Positions 37,057 through 45,364 are shown, numbered from the stretch's first letter. The stretch: DNA of 64,000 nt from Stappia sediminis (GCF_009826895.1 NZ_WUMV01000010.1:124001-188000), one strand, 5' to 3'. Numbers and translations are program-made. The notes: generated by a model not told the origin, from the letters alone.

Positions 37057-37217
37057 CAGCCGTTCGGCCCTCCGTCCGCCGGCGAAAGCCTGACGGCTCC
37101 CGGATTGTGGGAGGTGTATGTGGTGGCTGAAGAATAATCGAGCCCCTTGTTCAGGACGGCCCATGCCCCCACACCGATGACGGCCACCGCGAAGATCGCG
37201 GCTACAAAGGCTTTCAT
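37056..37217 (-). CDS. Small single-span membrane protein (53 residues)
   Basis: Reading from ATG 37217 on the minus strand gives a 53-residue protein: a single hydrophobic segment at the N terminus (MKAFVAAIFAVAVIGVGAWA) followed by a polar periplasmic tail ending ADGGPNG. Its ATG overlaps the stop of the WD40/cytochrome gene (ATGA), and its TGA overlaps the ATG of the protease gene. GAGGGTGAGAA precedes the start. Both overlaps and the ribosome binding site argue for a real translated gene. Function unknown; a membrane anchor or subunit of the formate dehydrogenase system is possible. Confidence 0.72.
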   Translation of the reverse strand: MKAFVAAIFAVAVIGVGAWAVLNKGLDYSSATTYTSHNPGAVRLSPADGGPNG

Positions 37218-38605
37218 TTCTCACCCTCTTTCTGTTTGGTCACGTCCTCTTCCGATTGCGCGGCCGGGTCCGTCGCCCTCTTCAGGAAAGCCACCAGCGC
37301 ATCGCGCGTCTTGTGGTCCTTCAGCCGCTGGATCGGCATTTTGGAGCCCGGCGTCACGACGTCCGGCCCGTGATCGAAAAGGTTCGAGACGGTCTCTTCC
37401 GTCCAGGTGAAGTCGGCCCGCTTCAGCGCATCGGAATATGGGTAGCCCGGCAGCGATCCGGCTTTCCTGCCGAAAAGCTTGTAGAGTGTCGGCCCCGCCC
37501 GGTTGGCGTCATCCGGCTTCAGCGTATGGCAGACGGAGCATTTGCGCGCGAACTGCAATTCGCCCGGGTCATCGGTATCCGAGACCTGGAAACGGCGGGG
37601 AAAGTCGTTGTCTATCGGCTCGAACGGCTTGCGCGGGCTCACCTGCCAGGCGTTCACGTGGTCGTCGAGCCCGGCATAAAGAACCGTCGTGTTGTCGGGC
37701 GTTATCGCCATTCCCCATACGGGACCGTACGGGTTTTCGAATTCTTCTTCCAAAGCCCAGTCGAGCGTTGACATGAAACGGATTTTTCCGTCACCCCCGC
37801 CCGAAGCGGCCTTTGTGCCGTCCGTGGAAAGCGCAAGCGAAAGCACCGGCCTTTCATGAGGGGGAAGTACCTTCACCTCCTCACCCGTTTCGATCGAAAC
37901 GAGCCCGACCGCCCCATCCGTCGCGCCGAACAGCACGGTCTTGCCGTCCGGCATCGCCTTGATGACGTTGACACCCCAGCCGTGCGCATAAATCTCGCGC
38001 TCCAATTCGCCGCTTGTCGCATCGAACAGGCGGATGCCGCCGTCGTAGGAGGCTGTCAGGATGCCCGTTCCATCGGGCAGGAAGTCGACCGAGTTGACGT
38101 TGCCCCTGTGCCCGCCAAGCTTGGCGAGCCGGGTAAGCTTGCCTTCCTCGATCGCATAAAGATACGCATTGCGGTCCCAGGATGCGGCAAGCGCGCGCGA
38201 GCCGTCCTCGTTCACCGCGACGGAGAGCATCTTGTCGCCGCCCTCGTCGATCCGCGAAGCCATTTCACCGGTTTCAAGATCCCACAGAGCGATAGAGCCG
38301 TCGTCGGAAACGCTCACCGCAAAGGTGCCGTTCGCGAAGTGGGCGTCGTTGACCGCCGCCTCATGACCGATCAGCCGGTGGACGATCTTCGCTTCGCCCC
38401 CTTCTATGGACCAAAGGATCGCCGCATAGTCGAAGGAGGCGGAAAGGACCGACCGACCGTCGGAGGAAATCGCGACGGATTTCACCGGCCCGCCGTGGCC
38501 TTCGAAACGCGCCGGCCATTCCTCCGCCGAAGCCATGGCGACAATGCTATGGAAAGCGAGAACCGCTCCCGTCAATGCGCCCCCGAAAGTTTTTGACACC
38601 TGCAC
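37214..38605 (-). CDS. WD40 beta-propeller / cytochrome c fusion protein
   Basis: Exported protein of 463 residues. A signal peptide (ALTGAVLAFHSIVAMASAEE) is followed by about seven WD40 repeats (residues 35-330; for example SIALWDLETGEM) and a C-terminal class I cytochrome c domain of about 100 residues with heme-binding CSVCH and a likely axial methionine in GSKMPIQ. A periplasmic electron carrier or scaffold is expected. It lies 21 bp downstream of the formate dehydrogenase cytochrome b gene and is translationally coupled to two further genes. Confidence 0.88.
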   Translation of the reverse strand: MQVSKTFGGALTGAVLAFHSIVAMASAEEWPARFEGHGGPVKSVAISSDGRSVLSASFDYAAILWSIEGGEAKIVHRLIGHEAAVNDAHFANGTFAVSVSDDGSIALWDLETGEMASRIDEGGDKMLSVAVNEDGSRALAASWDRNAYLYAIEEGKLTRLAKLGGHRGNVNSVDFLPDGTGILTASYDGGIRLFDATSGELEREIYAHGWGVNVIKAMPDGKTVLFGATDGAVGLVSIETGEEVKVLPPHERPVLSLALSTDGTKAASGGGDGKIRFMSTLDWALEEEFENPYGPVWGMAITPDNTTVLYAGLDDHVNAWQVSPRKPFEPIDNDFPRRFQVSDTDDPGELQFARKCSVCHTLKPDDANRAGPTLYKLFGRKAGSLPGYPYSDALKRADFTWTEETVSNLFDHGPDVVTPGSKMPIQRLKDHKTRDALVAFLKRATDPAAQSEEDVTKQKEGEK

Positions 38606-38626
38606 GATGCCGTCCTCCCGGTTCGT

Positions 38627-39775
38627 CTATTCCGCGGGTTGTGCTGCGCCCCTCGAAGCCGCGCCGCTTTCCTTTTGCTCCACCTCCTCAACCCAGAGCG
38701 AATGGTGCTCTTTTGCCCAATTGAGGTCCACCTCCCCCGATCCCATGGCGTCGAAGGCGCCTTCCATGCCGATGGACCCGATGTAGATATGGGCGAGGAT
38801 CACGCAGATCAGGAAGACAGCCATGATCGAGTGCCAAAGGCTGTTGAGCTGCTGCTCCTGGATCGGCGCCAGCGGTGCCGGCAGTTCCGTGCCGAAGAGA
38901 TTGTTCGCCAGGACGAAAGTGTCGCTGAAGAAGTGGGTCGTGAAGGGGAATAGCAGCGCCCAGCCCGAAAGCGAGATCGAAACGCCGCACAGGATCACCA
39001 GCCAGAAGATCACCTTCTGGCCGGCGTTGAATTTCTTCGCCGGCGGATGAACGTTCTTGGAGAACAGGCCGCCTGCGACCAGCACCCATTTGACGTCCGT
39101 GCGGTTCGGCAGGTTGTGGCGCACCCACATGATGAAGATGATGGCAAGCCCCGCCATGAAGGCGAAGGCGAGGTAATTGTGCAGATACTTGCCCATCAAC
39201 GTGACGAAGCCGAAGGCTTCCGGCCCGATAAGCGGCAGCAGCAGGTAGCGCCCGTACATGACGTTCAGGCCCGAAAGCGCCAGAACGATAAAGGATGTTG
39301 CCAGCATCCAGTGGCCGAAGCGCTCGAACCCGTTGAACCGCGTGATCGTGACGCCTGACATGCCGTGGTCGATCCTGATGCGGCCGCGGATCGCGAAGAA
39401 AAGGCAAAGCAGCACGATCATGCCGAGCATCGCCCAGCTTGCGTAAAGCGCCAGCGGCCCGTTCCTGAGAGAACGCCAAAGTTCGCCCTCGGACTGGACG
39501 AGCGTTCCCGCCTTCTTGTCGGGGATGGAGACATTGCCGGTAACGCCATGGCGGATATCGCGCCAAAGGTCCGTGTCCGATGCCTCGCCCAGCGTATTGC
39601 CGGGCACCTGGCCCTCGACCGGGTTTTCCTGCTGCACCGTGTCACGCGTTTGCTGGGCGAAGGACGGCTCCGGTGAAATGACGAAAGCGATCGCCAGCAG
39701 CAGTGCGGCAAAACCGGAAAGGCAATTGCGGACCTGAATACCGCGACCCGACATTACGGTCTGGAACATCTGCAT
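38627..39775 (-). CDS. fdhC: Formate dehydrogenase gamma subunit (cytochrome b)
   Basis: Membrane subunit of 382 residues that anchors formate dehydrogenase and passes electrons to quinone. A signal peptide and a periplasmic segment of about 90 residues precede a four-helix cytochrome b556 core with heme-ligand histidines (RFGHWMLATSF, KYLHNYLAFAF, and WHSIMAVFLICVILAHIYIG). ATG 39775 is supported by GGGAGGGAGAG just upstream; the frame is open further but without a better start. It ends with a charged cytoplasmic tail (EVEQKESGAASRG). Confidence 0.92.
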   Translation of the reverse strand: MQMFQTVMSGRGIQVRNCLSGFAALLLAIAFVISPEPSFAQQTRDTVQQENPVEGQVPGNTLGEASDTDLWRDIRHGVTGNVSIPDKKAGTLVQSEGELWRSLRNGPLALYASWAMLGMIVLLCLFFAIRGRIRIDHGMSGVTITRFNGFERFGHWMLATSFIVLALSGLNVMYGRYLLLPLIGPEAFGFVTLMGKYLHNYLAFAFMAGLAIIFIMWVRHNLPNRTDVKWVLVAGGLFSKNVHPPAKKFNAGQKVIFWLVILCGVSISLSGWALLFPFTTHFFSDTFVLANNLFGTELPAPLAPIQEQQLNSLWHSIMAVFLICVILAHIYIGSIGMEGAFDAMGSGEVDLNWAKEHHSLWVEEVEQKESGAASRGAAQPAE

Positions 39776-39866
39776 CACTCTCCCTCCCGGCGGATCAGGG
39801 CCTGAACCCGAAACGGCCCGTCCCGTCGCCTGTCCGCCGCACAATCAATCGCGTTCCGGCTTCGCG

Positions 39867-40061
39867 TCACTGGAAGCGCTGCTCTTTCGCGCGCGCGTCC
39901 AGTTCACGGAGCTGTTCCTTGGAAAGTTCGGTGTCGGGCTTGCCCGCATAGGTACCCTTTTCGATGTGTAATGCGCGGTTTTGTTCGTCTTCCCTGCAGC
40001 CGGCAAGCGCGATGAGCGCAAACGCTGCAACGACAGTCCAAAGCCCTGATCGCCTCGGCAT
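39867..40061 (-). CDS. Small lipoprotein of the formate dehydrogenase locus
   Basis: Protein of 64 residues starting MPRRSGLWTVVAAFALIALAGC. The LAGC lipobox predicts signal peptidase II cleavage and a lipid-anchored mature peptide of about 43 residues with a helical, charged end (TELSKEQLRELDARAKEQ). AAGAGGTT before ATG 40061 supports the start. It lies between the beta and gamma subunit genes, about 90 bp upstream of the latter. Function unknown; it may be a small accessory subunit. Confidence 0.75.
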   Translation of the reverse strand: MPRRSGLWTVVAAFALIALAGCREDEQNRALHIEKGTYAGKPDTELSKEQLRELDARAKEQRFQ

Positions 40062-40282
40062 TCCAACCTCTTTTCGACAGCCGGCACAGGAAGCGAAATT
40101 CATCGGAACCAGGCTCAGCCTTCAACCCGCCTTACGGCTCGATAGACGATCGCATGTGCAACGCGACGCCGGAGTTCCGTCTATTACGCAACGGCATTTG
40201 GATTGGTTTATCAGGAACATCCGCCTTTTTACAGGCGCTCCCGGTCTCTCACACACAGGATTTTCACCCTGCCGAGAAAGCA

Positions 40283-40305
40283 GAGGCGGCCCAATAGGCC
40301 GCCTC
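40283..40305 (-). terminator. Hairpin between the beta-subunit gene and the lipoprotein gene
   Basis: GAGGCGGCC, a 5-base loop, then GGCCGCCTC (9 perfect pairs), about 30 bp after the beta-subunit stop. There is no clear T-run after it on the minus strand, so it may attenuate, stabilise the upstream mRNA end or terminate only partly. Confidence 0.5.
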
Positions 40306-40337
40306 CGCGTCGTTCACCCGGCAGAATAGCGGCGGCC

Positions 40338-40937
40338 TCAGAAGCTGCCCGCCTTCTGCTGGTAGGCGGTGCCCCAGCCCCAGGCACCGGAGCCGAAGCC
40401 GCGCGCGACCACGCGTTCGCGATAGATCGCCGAGACCACGTCGCCGTCGCCGGCAAGCAGCGCCTTCGTCGAGCACATTTCCGCGCAGAGCGGCAGCTTG
40501 CCTTCCGCAAGGCGGTTGCGGCCGTACTTCAGGAACTCCGCCTGCGAGTTGTCCGCCTCCGGGCCGCCTGCGCAGAAGGTGCATTTGTCCATCTTGCCGC
40601 GCGTGCCGAAGTTGCCCGCCTGCGGATACTGCGGCGCGCCGAAGGGGCACGCATAGAAACAGTAGCCGCAGCCGATGCACAGGTCCTTGGAGTGAAGGAC
40701 CACGCCCTCGTCGGTCTGGTAGAAGCAGTCGACCGGGCAGACCGCGCTGCACGGAGCGTCCGAGCAGTGCATGCAGGCGACCGAGATCGAACGTTCGCCC
40801 GGCTTGCCGTCCTGGATCGTCACCACGCGGCGCCGGTTGATGCCCCAGGGCACCTCGTGCTCGTTCTTGCAGGCCGTCACGCAGGCATTGCACTCGATGC
40901 AGCGCTCCGCGTCACAAAGGAATTTCATCCGAGCCAT
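40338..40937 (-). CDS. fdhB: Formate dehydrogenase beta subunit (FDH3-type, four 4Fe-4S clusters)
   Basis: Electron-transfer subunit of 199 residues between the molybdenum subunit and cytochrome b. Cys motifs for four [4Fe-4S] clusters are visible: CIECNACVTACKNEHEVPWG, CMHCSDAPCSAVCPVDC, CIGCGYCFYACP and a CTFC...CAEMC set. The sequence resembles the FDH3/HybA-type beta subunits. There is no signal peptide, as expected for export bound to the Tat-signal alpha subunit. It starts 15 bp after the alpha-subunit gene. Confidence 0.94.
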   Translation of the reverse strand: MARMKFLCDAERCIECNACVTACKNEHEVPWGINRRRVVTIQDGKPGERSISVACMHCSDAPCSAVCPVDCFYQTDEGVVLHSKDLCIGCGYCFYACPFGAPQYPQAGNFGTRGKMDKCTFCAGGPEADNSQAEFLKYGRNRLAEGKLPLCAEMCSTKALLAGDGDVVSAIYRERVVARGFGSGAWGWGTAYQQKAGSF

Positions 40938-40951
40938 GGGTTACTCCTCCC

Positions 40952-43867
40952 TCACGCGCGCTCTATGCGGCACAGCGTGGCCTTGGTTTCTTGCATCTGG
41001 GTGACCGAGTCGTAGCCATACGTCTGGGCGGTGTTCGACGCTTCGCCCAACACGTAGGGATCGGCTCCCTCCGGATATTTCGAACGGCGGTCTTCGCCCT
41101 GGAACCATCCGCCGAAGTGGAACGGCATGAAGGCGACGCCCTGGCCCACCCTTTCGGTGACCATGGCCATGACCTTCACCTTGCCGCCTTCCGGACCGTG
41201 GACCCAGACCATCTCGCCGTCGCGGATGCCGAGGTTGTTCGCATCGACCGGATTGACCTCCACGAACATGTCCTGCTGCAGCTCGGCAAGCCACGGGTTC
41301 GACCGCGTCTCGTCGCCGCCGCCCTCGTATTCGACCAGACGTCCCGAGGTCAGGATCATCGGGAAGTCCGTCGAATAATCCTGATCCTGAATGGACTTGT
41401 ACTTGGTCGGAACACGCCAGAAGACCTTGTCGTCATAGGTGGCGTATTTGTCGAGCAGGTCGCGTCGGTTGGTATAGAGCGGTTCGCGGTGCAGCGGCAC
41501 CGGATCCGGGAAGGTCCACACCACCGCGCGGGCCTTGGCGTTGCCGTAGGGCGCGCAGCCGTGCTTGATCGCGACCCTCTGGATGCCGCCGGAAAGGTCG
41601 GTCTTCCAGTTGACCTTGCCCATGGCTTCCGCGTCGCTGGAGCCGGCCACCTTTTCGATCGCCGCCAGTTCGTCGGCCGTAAGGTCGCCATCCCAGCCAA
41701 GCTTCTGCAGCATGGCGAAGGTGAACTCCGGATAGCCGTCCTCGATTTCCGAGCCGACCGGCCACGAGCCTTCGGCGAGAAGGTTGTCGCCGTCGCGTTC
41801 CACGCCGAAGCGGGCGCGGAAGCCCATGCCGCCCTCTGCGACAGGCAGAGAGGTGTCATAAAGCACCGCCGAGCCCGGATGGCCCATCTCCGGCGTTCCC
41901 CAGCTCGGCCACGGCAGGCCGTAGAAGTCGCCGTCGGCCGGGCCGCCGCGTGCGCGCAGCGTCGTGCGGTCGAAGGTGTGCTGGTTGGCCATGTGCATCT
42001 TCAGCCGTTCCGGCGACTGGCCGGTGTAGCCAATGGTCCACATGCCGCGGTTGAACTCGCGGGTGATGTCCTCGACAAGCGGCTCGTCGTCGTTGACTTC
42101 GATGTTCTTGAACATCTCGTCGGCGAAGCCGAGCTTCTTGGCGAACTTGTACATGATGGTGTGGTCGGGCAGCGACTCGAACAGCGGCTCCACCACCGTT
42201 TCGCGCCACTGCAGGGAGCGGTTCGACGCCGTGACCGACCCGTAGGTTTCGAACTGCGTCGCCGCCGGCAGCAGGTAGACCCCGTCGGTGCGGTCGTGAA
42301 GGATCGCCGACACAGTCGGATAGGGATCGACCACCACCAGGAGGTCGAGCTTTTCCATCGCCGTCTTCATTTCCGGCTGGCGGGTCTGCGAGTTCGGGGC
42401 ATGGCCCCAGAACACCATCACGCGGGTATTGTCGGGCTGGACGAGGTTTTCCTTGTCCTCCAGCACGCCGTCGATCCAGCGCGAGACGGGAATGCCCTTC
42501 TCGTTGATCATGGCGACGTCGTTGCCGTCCGCGCCCTTCATGGTGGCGAAGCGGCCGCGGATATACTCGTTATCCACCTCCCACACGCGCGCCCAGTGCG
42601 CCCAGGAGCCGTCCGTCAGGCCGTAGTAGCCCGGCAGCGTGTCGGCAAGCACGCCAAGGTCGGTTGCGCCCTGCACGTTGTCGTGGCCGCGGAAGATGTT
42701 CGTGCCGCCGCCGGCCTGTCCCATGTTGCCGAGCGCGAGCTGCAAGGCGCAATAGGCGCGGGTGTTGTTGTTGCCGTTGGTGTGCTGCGTGCCGCCCATG
42801 CACCAGATGACGGTGGTGGGGCGGTTGTTGGCGAGCGTGCGGGCCACGCGCTTGAGCTGAGAGCCCGGAACGCCGGTCACGCGCTCGGTTTCCTCGGGCG
42901 TCCAGTTCTTCACCTCGGCCTTGACCTGGTCCATGCCCCAGACGCGCTGGCGGATGAATTCCTTGTCTTCCCAGCCGTTTTCGAAGATGTGCCAGAGAAT
43001 GCCCCAGATCAGCGCGACGTCCGCGCCCGGGCGGAAGCGCACGTATTCGGTGGCGTGCGCGGCGGTGCGGGTGAAGCGCGGATCGCAGACGATCAGCGGC
43101 GCGGCGTTTTCTTCCTTGGCCTTCAGGAGGTGCAGGAGCGAGACCGGATGGGCCTCCGCCGGGTTGCCGCCGATCAGGAAGATCGCGCGCGAATTATGGA
43201 TGTCGTTGTACGAATTCGTCATCGCGCCGTAGCCCCAGGTGTTGGCAACACCCGCGACCGTGGTCGAGTGACAGATACGCGCCTGGTGATCGACGTTGTT
43301 CGTGCCCCAGAAGGCGGCGAACTTGCGGATCAGGTAGGCCTGCTCGTTGGAGTGCTTGGCCGAGCCCAGCCAGTAGACGCTGTCGGGGCCCGAGCTTTCG
43401 CGCACCTCGAGCATCTTGTCGCCGATCTCGTCGATCGCCTGCTCCCAGGAAATCCGCTCCCACTTGCCGCCGACAAGCTTGGTCGGATATTTCAGCCGCC
43501 GTTCGCCGTGGGCGTGTTCGCGCACCGATGCGCCCTTCGCGCAATGCGCTCCCAGGTTGAACGGGCTGTCGAAGCCGGGCTCCTGCCCGATCCACACGCC
43601 GTCCTGCACCTCGGCCAGCACCGTGCAGCCCACAGAGCAGTGCGTGCAGACGGACTTCTTGACGCTGACCTTGGCCGCCGATGCCGCCTGGGCTTCCGCC
43701 CGGCGCACCATGCCGCCGGTGAATGCGCTTGCGGCGGCGATGCCACCGGCCGTCAGCCCGGAGCGGCGCAGGAACGTCCGGCGGTCCATCGCGCTCGCAC
43801 CGACCGCCTCGACGGCGGCAGACAACCGGGTCCGACGGGCAAGCGAGCTCGTCTTTTTCCTCAGCAT
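40952..43867 (-). CDS. fdhA: Formate dehydrogenase alpha subunit (molybdopterin, Tat-exported)
   Basis: Catalytic subunit of 971 residues that oxidises formate to CO2 with a bis-MGD cofactor. A twin-arginine signal (MDRRTFLRRSGLTAGG at about 27-42) is followed by the [4Fe-4S] motif C74-x2-C77-x3-C81-x27-C109. The Mo ligand is Cys199 in RICHSTTVAGVANTWG; here it is cysteine, not selenocysteine. The C-terminal molybdopterin-dinucleotide binding domain is complete. GGGAGAAACGAC supports ATG 43867, which puts an unusually long, basic stretch before the RR motif. Insertion of the cofactor would need the TorD protein and the FdhD/Mob proteins. Confidence 0.95.
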   Translation of the reverse strand: MLRKKTSSLARRTRLSAAVEAVGASAMDRRTFLRRSGLTAGGIAAASAFTGGMVRRAEAQAASAAKVSVKKSVCTHCSVGCTVLAEVQDGVWIGQEPGFDSPFNLGAHCAKGASVREHAHGERRLKYPTKLVGGKWERISWEQAIDEIGDKMLEVRESSGPDSVYWLGSAKHSNEQAYLIRKFAAFWGTNNVDHQARICHSTTVAGVANTWGYGAMTNSYNDIHNSRAIFLIGGNPAEAHPVSLLHLLKAKEENAAPLIVCDPRFTRTAAHATEYVRFRPGADVALIWGILWHIFENGWEDKEFIRQRVWGMDQVKAEVKNWTPEETERVTGVPGSQLKRVARTLANNRPTTVIWCMGGTQHTNGNNNTRAYCALQLALGNMGQAGGGTNIFRGHDNVQGATDLGVLADTLPGYYGLTDGSWAHWARVWEVDNEYIRGRFATMKGADGNDVAMINEKGIPVSRWIDGVLEDKENLVQPDNTRVMVFWGHAPNSQTRQPEMKTAMEKLDLLVVVDPYPTVSAILHDRTDGVYLLPAATQFETYGSVTASNRSLQWRETVVEPLFESLPDHTIMYKFAKKLGFADEMFKNIEVNDDEPLVEDITREFNRGMWTIGYTGQSPERLKMHMANQHTFDRTTLRARGGPADGDFYGLPWPSWGTPEMGHPGSAVLYDTSLPVAEGGMGFRARFGVERDGDNLLAEGSWPVGSEIEDGYPEFTFAMLQKLGWDGDLTADELAAIEKVAGSSDAEAMGKVNWKTDLSGGIQRVAIKHGCAPYGNAKARAVVWTFPDPVPLHREPLYTNRRDLLDKYATYDDKVFWRVPTKYKSIQDQDYSTDFPMILTSGRLVEYEGGGDETRSNPWLAELQQDMFVEVNPVDANNLGIRDGEMVWVHGPEGGKVKVMAMVTERVGQGVAFMPFHFGGWFQGEDRRSKYPEGADPYVLGEASNTAQTYGYDSVTQMQETKATLCRIERA

Positions 43868-43999
43868 GTCGTTTCTCCCTGATCGTGATTTCGCTCACCC
43901 ATGCGCCGATTTTCCCTAAAGGCATCGGCGATTCAGTCAGGCGAAGCGCGAAAGCACCGTTTGCCGGCTATTGGCGCCGGCGTTGTTGCGAACTCCGCC

Positions 44000-44194
44000 T
44001 CAGAAGCGTGCGGATTTGTAGAAGGTCTTTACGTGCTCGCTCTCGCGGTAGCCCGCCGCCGTCGCAGACTTCGGCGCCTCTTCCGCCGAGGCCTTGCCCG
44101 ATGCAAGCGTCGCTCCCCCGGCCGCCGCGCCAATGGCGGCAAGCTTCATGAAGCCTCGCCTGTCGGTATCGACCTTCTCCACCTTCTTCGTCAT
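44000..44194 (-). CDS. Small Tat-signal protein (formate dehydrogenase region TAT target)
   Basis: Protein of 64 residues with a twin-arginine signal (DTDRRGFMKLAAIGAAAGG) and a short mature part ending TFYKSARF. This matches the known small family found next to formate dehydrogenase operons. GGAGGACGATCGCC precedes ATG 44194; the frame is open further upstream without a good start. It lies about 130 bp upstream of fdhA and downstream of the TorD-type gene. Role unknown; possibly a small periplasmic subunit or assembly factor. Confidence 0.85.
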   Translation of the reverse strand: MTKKVEKVDTDRRGFMKLAAIGAAAGGATLASGKASAEEAPKSATAAGYRESEHVKTFYKSARF

Positions 44195-44413
44195 GGCGAT
44201 CGTCCTCCAACGTTGAACTTGAAACCGGCATTCGCCGGCCTGTTTCCTTGAACCCATTCGTTCGAACCGGCGGAGCAAGGCTCCGCGGCTGCAGTGCACA
44301 TCCGCCTGCCCGGATCTTCCGGGAAAGGCGGTTGCAGGTCCGGTTCAAGGCCGGCCCGCGCCGATCGTCTTCGTCCCTGCCTGCCCCCGTCCGGCAAGCG
44401 GCAGGTGTCTTCT

Positions 44414-45022
44414 TCACTCAACCATTTCGAACCCGCGCGTCTCAACCTCCATGAACGTGCGGCCGAGCTTGCCGACATGGCGGTAGAACCGTGCGGTCTT
44501 CGCGTTTTCCAGATCCTTGAAGAAATGCGGCGCCCAATTGCCGAGATGCGCCGAAAAGAACCGCTTTTGCTCCTGAAGGTCCCGCGGCTCGCCGAATGCG
44601 CCTGTAATCAGCCCCGCCATCATCTGGCAGAGCGATGCGATATGGTCCTCCGGTTCCTTCACGGAAGGGTCGCGCTCGATGCCGAGCCCGGCCATGTCGC
44701 GCCTGAGGTCGGCAAGCGGCTTTTCGTGCAGGAAGCCCGTCAGATAATATGAGCCGTAGGGCACGAGTTCGCCGCGCCCGACGCCGATGAAAAGATCCTG
44801 GTATTCTCGGGACATCCCGGAAGGGTCGGCACTGCGCGACGCATCTGCAAGCTCGTCCAGGCACGAACCGATCGCGCCTTCGCCGCCACGCAAGGCACCC
44901 GCCTCCGACAGCCAGGCCGGAGAAACCGCCTGCTGGAGCGAACTTCCGAGCAAATTGTAAAGACCTGCCCGTTCCAGTTCTTCTTCGCTGACTCGTTTAA
45001 GGACAGCGTTTGCCAATGCCAT
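44414..45022 (-). CDS. TorD/DmsD-family molybdoenzyme chaperone
   Basis: Cytosolic chaperone of 202 residues, all-helical, that binds Tat signals and assists cofactor insertion into molybdoenzymes. Recognisable segments are ERAGLYNLLGSSLQQ, a REYQDLFIGVGRGELVPYGS block with the YxxLF-type motif, and EPEDHIASLCQMMAGL, which contains the family's E-x3-H-hydrophobic pattern. It is the first gene of the formate dehydrogenase operon, so FdhA and the small Tat protein are the likely clients. Confidence 0.9.
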   Translation of the reverse strand: MALANAVLKRVSEEELERAGLYNLLGSSLQQAVSPAWLSEAGALRGGEGAIGSCLDELADASRSADPSGMSREYQDLFIGVGRGELVPYGSYYLTGFLHEKPLADLRRDMAGLGIERDPSVKEPEDHIASLCQMMAGLITGAFGEPRDLQEQKRFFSAHLGNWAPHFFKDLENAKTARFYRHVGKLGRTFMEVETRGFEMVE

Positions 45023-45027
45023 GCACC

Positions 45028-45049
45028 ACCTCCCGATTGGAGAGGAGGT
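45028..45049 (-). promoter_or_regulatory. Hairpin that can hide the ribosome binding site of the torD-like gene
   Basis: On the minus strand ACCTCC (45049-45044) can pair with GGAGGT (45033-45028), the Shine-Dalgarno sequence that ends five bases before ATG 45022. The stem is 6 bp with a 10-base loop. It could restrict translation, but it is short and may be fortuitous. Confidence 0.4.
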
Positions 45050-45264
45050 TACTAGCCAAGTCTATAAAACTGCAAATGAATTCGGTATTGCGGCGCACCC
45101 AGGAATTTGCCGTCCCCGCCGTTGAAAATGCGCCATTTTCGAATAAAATAACGCAAAATGACATCAAACGCAGCCACCGCGCTTGAAAGTCGAATTTCGC
45201 ACCGCACAAATCCCGGAACCGATCACGGTCGCGTTACGAAAAACTCTACGTCAATTTTTTCCCT

Positions 45265-45278
45265 GTCACATATGACAA
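45265..45278. promoter_or_regulatory. Inverted repeat upstream of the formate dehydrogenase operon
   Basis: TGTCA-CATA-TGACA, a perfect 5-bp inverted repeat around four bases, about 245 bp upstream of the first gene. It could be an operator for a dimeric regulator. No regulator gene in the window is an obvious partner. Confidence 0.3.
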
Positions 45279-45335
45279 GCCCGCCACAGGCGGCTAAGCG
45301 GGGCGCCGGGTACGGCTGATTCTTCGCCGGCTGCC

Positions 45336-45364
45336 AAAACAAAAGGGGCGGCCCGCGCCGCCCC
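45336..45364 (-). terminator. Rho-independent terminator after apbC
   Basis: On the minus strand GGGGCGGC-GCGG-GCCGCCCC (8 perfect GC-rich pairs) is followed directly by TTTTGTTTT. It lies about 35 bp beyond the apbC stop, in the correct orientation, and separates apbC from the formate dehydrogenase operon. Confidence 0.85.

Noticed and set aside
43789-43867. A later start (ATG 43789) for fdhA placing the twin-arginine motif right at the N terminus
   Set aside because: The first ATG has a clear GGGAGAAACGAC ribosome binding site, whereas the later one lacks a comparable site; extended Tat signals occur in this family.
40991-43882. A 963-codon open frame on the plus strand opposite fdhA
   Set aside because: It mirrors the catalytic subunit gene almost end to end. 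Its translation has no recognisable domain and is rich in Arg, His and Val, as expected for an antisense frame of a GC-rich gene.
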